Source of the DNA: Bacteroidota bacterium
GTDB taxonomy: Bacteria; Bacteroidota; Bacteroidia; Bacteroidales; CAIXZF01
Assembly: GCA_026391855.1 (NCBI GenBank)
Contig: JAPLDE010000062.1
Location: forward strand, 33,644 to 72,553
Direction: 5' to 3'
DNA length: 38,910 bases
Within the stretch, counting starts at the first letter, position 1, and each line of letters opens with the position of its first letter. Positions 1 to 6,587 of this stretch are shown one piece after another. Both the position numbers and the translations under genes were made by a program. The notes beneath the pieces are model-generated. The model did not search any database, had not been told where the DNA came from, and saw only the letters and a list, made by a program, of their open reading frames with translations.

Positions 1-2
1 AT

Positions 3-34
3 GATTTGATGATTTGGAGATTTGGAGATTTGAT
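3..34. repeat. four tandem 8-base repeats
   Basis: Four consecutive 8-base units, GATTTGAT, GATTTGGA, GATTTGGA and GATTTGAT, run head to tail at the window edge. Short GATTTG-type repeats occur in intergenic DNA of many Bacteroidota. The array may continue to the left of the window. No function can be assigned. Confidence 0.6.
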
Positions 35-121
35 GATGAGATTAGGTGCCGATACATTAAGCTTTATTTCTGATAGTTTCCACTGGAAAGCCTGTTCAAG
101 AAAGGTAAGAATAAAATTTTG

Positions 122-129
122 TATCTTTA
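122..129 (+). promoter_or_regulatory. -7 box of a Bacteroidota-type promoter
   Basis: TATCTTTA matches the Bacteroidota -7 consensus TAnnTTTG except for the last base. It lies 30 bases before the PAS gene start, giving a leader of about 25 bases. No good -33 TTTG is seen at the usual spacing. Confidence 0.4.
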
Positions 130-159
130 ACCATCAATCATTGCTTAAACCTTTTTGAG

Positions 160-498
160 ATGAACTTCAACTTCATTGATTTTCTTGATGCCGCGGTAAT
201 TGTCTGTGATACAGACTGTACCATCACCTATCTGAACCGGAAAGCCCTGATGAATTATGCGGCCGAAGGAGGGGCGGCACTGATCGGAAAAAATCTCAGG
301 GACTGCCATAATGAGAACTCCATGGCTAAAATCAGGAATATCCTGAAAACAGGAGAAAAGAACGTGTACACCATTGAAAAGAAAGGAAGAAAGAAACTGA
401 TCTACCAGGCACCCTGGTTTGAAGAAGGAGCCATAAAAGGAATTGTTGAATTCTCAATGGAGATTCCGTTTGAGATTGAACACTTTGTGAGAACATAG
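160..498 (+). CDS. single-domain PAS protein
   Basis: A 112-residue protein that is essentially one PAS fold. It has a hydrophobic N-terminal strand followed by the typical ITYLN segment near residues 23-27, then IGKNLRDCHNENS near residues 42-54. This wording is shared by a PAS subfamily in which a Cys-His pair sits in the helix next to the ligand pocket. It has no signal peptide, kinase, GGDEF or DNA-binding part, so it is probably a cytoplasmic sensor that acts on a partner protein. The ligand is unknown; the DCHN motif could bind a metal or haem, but that is inference. The next gene starts 13 bases downstream on the same strand, so the two may be co-transcribed, although the downstream protein is secreted and unrelated. 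Confidence 0.75.
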   Translation: MNFNFIDFLDAAVIVCDTDCTITYLNRKALMNYAAEGGAALIGKNLRDCHNENSMAKIRNILKTGEKNVYTIEKKGRKKLIYQAPWFEEGAIKGIVEFSMEIPFEIEHFVRT

Positions 499-511
499 AA
501 CACCTGAAAAA

Positions 512-3500
512 ATGAAAACCTATATCATTATTCTTTTGATTGCTGGTCTTTTCGTAACGGCAACAGGCCAGAACCCATTTATTGTGAGGGGGATAGGAGG
601 AGGAGGTGCCTTTTTCTGCCCGTCCATTAACCCGCTCAATGTCAATGAGATGTATGTGGTGAGTGATATGAGCGGTGTTTACCATTCCACCGATTTCGGG
701 TTATCGTGGGAAACCCTGCCCTTTTATGAGCTCCAGGCCCACAATTTCTCCATGATACGGTTCACCTCCAGTCCGTTGATACGCTATGCATTGAGTAACA
801 ATGCGTTACAGCAGCCTGTGATCAGCCAGGATGGCGGCAATAGCTGGAATCCCTTACCGGGAAATCCGAACGACTATGAAATGCTGTACAGTCTCCAGGT
901 TGATTTCGGAATGCCAAACAGGGTAGTGATCTCCGATTACAGTCATATTTATTATTCTTCCGATTACGGTAACACCTTCAGTCTCATCCATTCTGCCGGG
1001 CATTCGATGGAAGGGGCGCTGGTTGCCGGATCATTTTTCGACGGGGATGACATCTTCCTTGCCACCAACGATGGCTTGCTGACTTCCCACGACGGCGGTT
1101 CTTCCTTTTCCATTGAACCCACACCCGGTATTCCTGTGAATGAACGTATCCTGTCATTTGCCGCAGGCAGGGAAAACGATACCCTGCGATTTCTCTGTCT
1201 GACCATCGACTCGCTGAATACCTATGTAGGAATAACAGGGACCGATTTCTGGGACATCATGCGGGGTGTGTATACCCTTGATTACGGACAGGGAGGCTGG
1301 CAACCCAGGCTGAACGGCATTGATATCGGGAATGACTATCCCATGTGGGCAGGCATGGCCGAAAACGACATTCATACCATGTACCTGGCCGGGGGGACAC
1401 CCATTGAAACACCCATCATTCTAAAAAGCACGGATGCCGGCGGGAACTGGAACCATACCTTGCTGACACCCGACAATCAGAACATTTATACCGGTTATGC
1501 CGGTAGCGGTGGAGATATGGGCTGGTGGTACGGAGGAGCCCCGCTGGGCCTGGCTGTCGGAAGAAACGATGCCAACCGGCTGGTCTTCACCGACCTGGGT
1601 TTTGTTCACACCTCAACCGACGGGGGAAACCTGTGGTACCAGGCCTATGTTAACCCTTCCGACCAGCATCCGCCGGGGGCATTGACTCCAAAGTACCAGT
1701 ATTACCATGGTATCGGGCTTGAGAATACTACCTGCTGGCAGACTTTTTGGGCCGATACCGGTGATGTATTTGCGGCTTTCAGCGATATCCGGGGCATACG
1801 AAGCCAGGACGGGGGGGAAAGCTGGTCATTCGACTATACCGGTCACACCCAGAATACCATGTACTGGATGGTGAAGCATCCACAGAACGGCAAGCTGTAT
1901 GCAGCCACCTCAACCATTCATGACATGTACCAGAGTACCAGGCTGGCAGACAATATTCTCGACTCACCGAATGCCTTGGGAAAGATCATTTTCTCTTCCG
2001 ATAAAGGAGCCACATGGCAGGAAATACACAACTTTCAGCGACCGGTTTACTTCCTGGCCCTGGATCCGGCGAATTCAAACAGGATGTATGCATCCGTCAT
2101 CAATCACAGCCAGTCGGCGGGTGGTATCTGGCGATGCAATGACCTGCAGGACGGAGCTGCTTCCGTGTGGATCAAACTACCCGATCCACCCGGAACAGAG
2201 GGTCACCCGGCCATGATCCATGTTCTGAATGACGGTAAGGTATTATGTTCCTTTTCGGGAAGAAGGGCATCAAACGGTTCTTTTACAGCCAGTTCGGGTG
2301 TGTTCCTGTATGATCCTTCCACGAATGCCTGGTCTGACCGCTCCGATGCGGGCATGTTCTACTGGACCCAGGATGTCATCCCTGATCCGGGAGATACTGC
2401 TCAGAACACCTGGTATGCCTGTGTATATAGCGGCTGGGGCGGTGCACCCAACGGACTTGGCGGGCTTTACCGCACCTATGACAGGGGCCTGCACTGGAAC
2501 CGTATCAGCAACCTCGACCGGGTGATGTCGGCAGCCATCAGCCCTTCATTTCCGCATGAATTATATATTACCACAGAAACCGAAGGGCTTTGGGTATGTG
2601 ATCAGCCCGGAAACAGTGCTCCTGAGTTCAGGTTGGTGGAAAACTATACTTTCCGTCAGCCGCTCAGGGTCTTTTTCAACCCTTATCAGCCGTTGAAAAT
2701 GTGGGTCACCAGTTTCGGCCATGCCATGGAAGAAACCACCCTTCCTGCCAGGACCATACAGGCAGCATTTACAGCGGAACCAGTCTCCGGTGTTTATCCA
2801 TTGACCGTGCATTTTACCGACCAGTCTCCGACAGCTGATACAACCTTCGTAACCGGCTGGCAATGGGATTTCAATAATGACGGAATCACAGATGATACCA
2901 CAGAAAATCCCTCTTTCACTTATTCAAACCCGGGAATATATTCTGTCTCCCTCCTCGTTGAAGATGGATATAGCCAGGATCAATGTTTAAAAAATAACCT
3001 TATCCATGTATTGTTACCCCCTGTGGTTTATGTAGATGATGATAACCTGACCGGGATTGAACTGGGAACGTCGGCATATCCTTATTCCACAATACAGATG
3101 GCCGTTGATTCAGCGGATAACGGCGATACGGTAAAAGTGGCAGCGGGATATTACCCTGGAACCATTATCATTCCCGGAAAAACAGTTCATCTCAGAGGGG
3201 CTTTTCCCGGCGCTGCCCCCGTTGATTATGAAAACGGCACGGGTGGTGATTATTCTACCCGGGATACCATTGCTTTTCCTTCCAAAATCATTGGTAACCA
3301 GGTGAATGCAGTTCTTACCTTCCTATTCACTTCTTCATCAGGTTCATCGGTCGATGGTTTTACTCTGAAAAACGGCCGGCAGGGTATTGTCCTGGATATC
3401 TCACAAACCTGGCCGTATATCGGTAATATCCTCATTCACAATAATATCATAGAATATAACGGTTACTCCGGGCTTAGCGGGCTGAATGGGATAGGGATAC

Positions 3501-4873
3501 AGGCCTACGGGAACAATATCCGTATCGAAGACAATATCATCAGGAACAACCGGGGTGGCATAGGTGCCGGTATTTATACCAACGGGCTAGAGATGATACT
3601 GTCGGGTAACCTGATCGAATACAATGCAGGGTTCGATTATGTAGCCGGAGGGGTTTATTTCGGGTCGGGAGGAAGGATAGAAAACAACATTATCCGGCAC
3701 AATACAGGTGCCCAGGGGGTCAGCTGGGGCTATGCCGGGGGATTGATGATCTCCTGCAGCGACACGGTTATCCTTTCTTACAATACCATATGTTACAACC
3801 AGGCTCCTTCCCATGCCGGGGGAATTCTGATCGATTACAATGCCAGGGTGATCATGGACCATGACCTGGTTTACAGGAATACCTCGGGATATGGATCGGG
3901 TATCTTTGTTAACGGTGCCTCCTGGGCAAATCCGCCATTAAGGTCCTGGTTGAAGATATCCTCTTCAACCGTAGCCAATAATTATGGTCCGGGGTATTAC
4001 CAGGGCAATGGGATCACGCTAAACGATGCGGATGCCCTGGCTGAAAACAGCATCTTCCGCAATAACGGGGACGATTTCAATGTGTTCCAGAGCCAGGACT
4101 CGCTGACCCTGAAGTATTGCATTACTTCTGAAGGTTGGGCCGGAGTGTCGCTTCTATATGATGATCCGCTTTTTGCAGACACCACCGGAGATGATTACCA
4201 TGAGCTGTCTGAGGCCGGGCGATGGGTTCCCGGGTTATTCGGAAATACCGGCGGATGGGTCTATGACACCCTCAATAGTCCGGCCATCGATGCGGGAGAC
4301 CCGTCGAGTCCATGGTCGGCTGAGCCGGCTTTCAACGGGAACAGGATCAATGTCGGTCGGTACGGCAACACCGCAGAGGCCTCCAGGTCAATACCCCTGA
4401 ACGGGAACAGCCTGCAGGGGATGGTGGTATACGATAATGTTTCAGGTACCCCGCTCGACAGTTGTTTCATCAGCCTGATCTTTCAGGGAGACACGATTGC
4501 CGGGGATACCACGGACATGTACGGTAACTTTTCCTTTTTCGGACTGGCAGACGGAACATATACCCTGCATATCCGTTGCAGTAAGGTGTGGACAGGAGTC
4601 AATGCCACTGATGCCCTTACTATCATGCGGCATTTTGTTAACCTGATCTCACTGAACGGGTTAAAATGGCTGGCTGCCGATGTGGATAACAGTGGTTACA
4701 TTAATACCACCGATGCACTGAGAGTGGCCAAACGTTTTGTGGGACTCATCGACAGTTTTCCTGCCGGTGACTGGGTCTTTGAGACATTGTCCATTAATGT
4801 TTCAGGGAATACCCTGAAGATCATCAACCCCAGGGGACTTTGTAACGGAGATGTGAACGCGTCCGGGTATTAA
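512..4873 (+). CDS. large secreted beta-propeller, PKD and beta-helix protein with dockerin-like C terminus
   Basis: A 1453-residue modular exported protein. Residues 1-19 form a signal peptide ending near ATGQ. Residues about 20-740 carry at least nine Asp-box motifs (S-x-D-x-G-x-x-W type, for example STDFGLSW, SQDGGNSW, STDGGNLW, SSDKGATW), the mark of sialidase, Vps10 and GH74-like beta-propellers. The early segment SDMSGVYHSTDFG resembles the start of GH74 propellers. A PKD domain follows (about 750-832; GWQWDFNNDG and PGIYSVSL), then a right-handed parallel beta-helix with many NNI/GIY rungs (about 838-1293), a Cna-B-like fold (about 1300-1365), and dockerin-like repeats with one complete calcium loop (DVDNSGYINTTDAL). 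The tail is CNGDVNASGY. No T9SS domain is present. It probably binds or degrades polysaccharide at the cell surface; the substrate is unknown and a glycosidase activity is not proven. The stop overlaps that of the convergent DUF2569 gene. Confidence 0.8.
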   Translation: MKTYIIILLIAGLFVTATGQNPFIVRGIGGGGAFFCPSINPLNVNEMYVVSDMSGVYHSTDFGLSWETLPFYELQAHNFSMIRFTSSPLIRYALSNNALQQPVISQDGGNSWNPLPGNPNDYEMLYSLQVDFGMPNRVVISDYSHIYYSSDYGNTFSLIHSAGHSMEGALVAGSFFDGDDIFLATNDGLLTSHDGGSSFSIEPTPGIPVNERILSFAAGRENDTLRFLCLTIDSLNTYVGITGTDFWDIMRGVYTLDYGQGGWQPRLNGIDIGNDYPMWAGMAENDIHTMYLAGGTPIETPIILKSTDAGGNWNHTLLTPDNQNIYTGYAGSGGDMGWWYGGAPLGLAVGRNDANRLVFTDLGFVHTSTDGGNLWYQAYVNPSDQHPPGALTPKYQYYHGIGLENTTCWQTFWADTGDVFAAFSDIRGIRSQDGGESWSFDYTGHTQNTMYWMVKHPQNGKLYAATSTIHDMYQSTRLADNILDSPNALGKIIFSSDKGATWQEIHNFQRPVYFLALDPANSNRMYASVINHSQSAGGIWRCNDLQDGAASVWIKLPDPPGTEGHPAMIHVLNDGKVLCSFSGRRASNGSFTASSGVFLYDPSTNAWSDRSDAGMFYWTQDVIPDPGDTAQNTWYACVYSGWGGAPNGLGGLYRTYDRGLHWNRISNLDRVMSAAISPSFPHELYITTETEGLWVCDQPGNSAPEFRLVENYTFRQPLRVFFNPYQPLKMWVTSFGHAMEETTLPARTIQAAFTAEPVSGVYPLTVHFTDQSPTADTTFVTGWQWDFNNDGITDDTTENPSFTYSNPGIYSVSLLVEDGYSQDQCLKNNLIHVLLPPVVYVDDDNLTGIELGTSAYPYSTIQMAVDSADNGDTVKVAAGYYPGTIIIPGKTVHLRGAFPGAAPVDYENGTGGDYSTRDTIAFPSKIIGNQVNAVLTFLFTSSSGSSVDGFTLKNGRQGIVLDISQTWPYIGNILIHNNIIEYNGYSGLSGLNGIGIQAYGNNIRIEDNIIRNNRGGIGAGIYTNGLEMILSGNLIEYNAGFDYVAGGVYFGSGGRIENNIIRHNTGAQGVSWGYAGGLMISCSDTVILSYNTICYNQAPSHAGGILIDYNARVIMDHDLVYRNTSGYGSGIFVNGASWANPPLRSWLKISSSTVANNYGPGYYQGNGITLNDADALAENSIFRNNGDDFNVFQSQDSLTLKYCITSEGWAGVSLLYDDPLFADTTGDDYHELSEAGRWVPGLFGNTGGWVYDTLNSPAIDAGDPSSPWSAEPAFNGNRINVGRYGNTAEASRSIPLNGNSLQGMVVYDNVSGTPLDSCFISLIFQGDTIAGDTTDMYGNFSFFGLADGTYTLHIRCSKVWTGVNATDALTIMRHFVNLISLNGLKWLAADVDNSGYINTTDALRVAKRFVGLIDSFPAGDWVFETLSINVSGNTLKIINPRGLCNGDVNASGY

Positions 4874-5451
4874 ACAACAAACGTATTCTTTACCCTTTTC
4901 GAATAAATAAAGTAAGGCACCCAGATCGCTGCCCCGATAAAGCTCCGGAGTAACTCCCGGATGGAAGAGGAATCCATTCCCGTATCCTGCACACCAGTTA
5001 TCTGACCGGCCAGTATCAGGTCCAGCAGAATGAAACAAACGTTGGATAAAAGAAAGATAATGACCAATTGCGGGAAACGGCTGTTTTTTGTAAACAGGTA
5101 ATACAGAAGCAATCCTGAGAACAGGGCAAATCCTGCATTGATCACAATTTCACCGTAAACCAGCGTATTCAGCCACGGAATATGTATATCGCTTGTACCA
5201 AGGGAAATAACAGCCGGTATCAAAGTGGTTATTATTCCATAGGCCAGCCGGAAAGGGGTAATGATCAATCCGATAGCAAAAAGGATCAGCCAGCCACCAA
5301 TTCCCTCTGGACCGTCGGCTATTGGTGGAAGTACAATAGATTCCTGCTGTTCTTGGTGTATTTCCTGATTATCTGCAACCCGGACTTCCTGGTTAATTTC
5401 TTCGCCGGTTTTTTCATGTTCATTCGTTGGAGATTCATTATCAGTTTCCAT
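4870..5451 (-). CDS. DUF2569-family integral membrane protein
   Basis: A 193-residue protein with an acidic, Glu/Gln-rich cytoplasmic N terminus (about residues 1-45) followed by GIGGWLILFAIGLI, the typical entry into the first membrane helix of DUF2569 proteins. Four hydrophobic segments are visible (about 50-75, 95-120, 128-150 and 165-185), and the protein ends in a short basic tail, YSKRVKN. The family has no known biochemical role. The gene converges on the upstream secreted-protein gene and the two stop codons overlap by four bases, so no terminator fits between them. Family assignment rests on the GGWL motif and the four-helix layout. Confidence 0.7.
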   Translation of the reverse strand: METDNESPTNEHEKTGEEINQEVRVADNQEIHQEQQESIVLPPIADGPEGIGGWLILFAIGLIITPFRLAYGIITTLIPAVISLGTSDIHIPWLNTLVYGEIVINAGFALFSGLLLYYLFTKNSRFPQLVIIFLLSNVCFILLDLILAGQITGVQDTGMDSSSIRELLRSFIGAAIWVPYFIYSKRVKNTFVV

Positions 5452-5530
5452 ATCCAGTTCTATTAGTTGGTGGTCCGCGGAAAACGGAATTTGCTTTTTA
5501 AGACAAGGTTACCCGCAAGATAAGAAAGAA

Positions 5531-5794
5531 TTGTTATTATTCAACACTACTTCCCGGATCGGAGGAGGTGCTATCGTGAAGCAATTTGAAATGTCGGGAC
5601 AGATGACAGGTGACTCGATCTTTGTTGGCAATTTCATCCTGAGTCTTACTGATCCTGATGAAATTTTTACTGTTAACGGAAAGGTTTACGTGAAAAATGG
5701 CAGCATGAACGGGTCCGGGACTTATTCAGGGTATCAGCCTCCTGATACTATTCATTTTAACGGGAAATTCATCCTCACAGGGATTAAAGAGTGA
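5531..5794 (+). CDS. short unknown protein, possibly a 5'-truncated remnant
   Basis: An 87-residue reading frame with no recognised family. It is rich in beta-strand-forming residues, Gly and Asn (for example DSIFVGNFILSLTD and NGSGTYSGYQPP), which suits the end of a secreted or lipoprotein beta domain. The only start is a TTG with no obvious ribosome binding site. The same frame stays open upstream to 5369 with no ATG, GTG or TTG, and the stretch just before the TTG reads plausibly as protein (FLRQGYPQDKKE). This suggests the real N terminus is missing and the gene is a leftover of a longer one. It could also be a chance frame. It lies between the DUF2569 gene (divergent) and the YceI gene. 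Confidence 0.4.
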   Translation: MLLFNTTSRIGGGAIVKQFEMSGQMTGDSIFVGNFILSLTDPDEIFTVNGKVYVKNGSMNGSGTYSGYQPPDTIHFNGKFILTGIKE

Positions 5795-5884
5795 AACCTG
5801 AATAAATGAACTTTCGTCCTTTCTGATTGTTTAATTTGTTAATCTGAAAATTGAACAAATCAACATCAACAAAATTAAAGCGTT

Positions 5885-6472
5885 ATGAAAAGGACCATTT
5901 TATTGTTCAGCCTCATTCTGACAGGAATTTACCTCAATGCCCAGACCGGAAGCAAGGGGTGGAAAGTAGATAAATCCCATACAACCATCAGTTTTACAGT
6001 GCCTCATCTGGTGATCTCAGAAGTCACCGGAACCTTCAAGGATTTTGATATGGAGATTACAGCCGAGAAAGCAGACTTCAGCGATATGAAAGTTAATACC
6101 GTGATAAAAGTGGCCAGTATCAATACTGATAATACCCAACGGGACACCCACCTGAAATCGGATGATTTCTTTAATGCAGAGAAATTTCCCGAGATAAAAT
6201 TCAATGGTTACAGTGTTTACAAAGTTGATGAAAAGAATTACAAGATTACCGGCGATCTGACCATTCGTGACGTAACCAAAAAAGTCGTTTTTGATGCAGT
6301 GAACCAGGGTACGATAAAATCACCCTGGGGCCAAACTGTTTCCGTTTGGAAGGCCAGCCTTAAACTGAACCGTTTTGATTATAACCTGAAATGGGATAAA
6401 AAAATTGAAACCGGTGGCTTTGTAGCTGGTGATGAAGTTACTGTCAACCTCAATATTGAACTTACCAGGTAA
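5885..6472 (+). CDS. YceI-family periplasmic lipid-binding protein
   Basis: A 195-residue protein with a signal peptide of about 19 residues (MKRTILLFSLILTGIYLNA, then QT). The mature part is one YceI lipocalin-like barrel: the opening WKVDKSHTTISFTVPHL, the central DTHLKSDDFFNAEKFPEIKF, and the closing GDEVTVNLNIEL are the family's typical blocks. YceI proteins bind long isoprenoid or fatty-acyl chains in the periplasm, and some have been linked to isoprenoid quinones or stress. The length is normal for the family. It is a single-gene unit, followed by two hairpins, the second a good terminator. Confidence 0.9.
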   Translation: MKRTILLFSLILTGIYLNAQTGSKGWKVDKSHTTISFTVPHLVISEVTGTFKDFDMEITAEKADFSDMKVNTVIKVASINTDNTQRDTHLKSDDFFNAEKFPEIKFNGYSVYKVDEKNYKITGDLTIRDVTKKVVFDAVNQGTIKSPWGQTVSVWKASLKLNRFDYNLKWDKKIETGGFVAGDEVTVNLNIELTR

Positions 6473-6496
6473 TAGATAAGTTGTTGTAAAACAATT

Positions 6497-6512
6497 GGTT
6501 GTAAAAACAACC
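6497..6512 (+). other. small perfect hairpin
   Basis: GGTTGT-AAAA-ACAACC, a 6-base stem with a 4-base loop, lies 25 bases after the YceI stop. It lacks a T run and is weaker than the hairpin at 6546, so it may be part of the transcript end or an mRNA-protecting structure. Confidence 0.35.
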
Positions 6513-6545
6513 TTAAATTCGGCTGCTTTCTAAGCGTAAGTTTTT

Positions 6546-6579
6546 AACCCTGTCAGGGTCCGACCCTTACAGGGTTTTT
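6546..6579 (+). terminator. intrinsic terminator after the YceI gene
   Basis: Inverted arms AACCCTGTCAGGGTC and GACCCTTACAGGGTT pair over about 15 bases with one mismatch and almost no loop, followed by TTTTT. It sits between the YceI gene and the convergent gene ending at 6588. On the minus strand the stem is not followed by a T run, so it mainly serves the plus strand. The GTCAGGGTCCGACCCTTAC core is a sequence also seen as dispersed intergenic hairpins in this phylum. Confidence 0.75.
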
Positions 6580-6587
6580 CATGTAGC

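Noticed and set aside
5182..5466. 94-residue plus-strand frame over the DUF2569 gene start
   Set aside because: It overlaps the DUF2569 gene almost entirely and is not in the same frame as the remnant at 5531, so it does not supply the missing N terminus.
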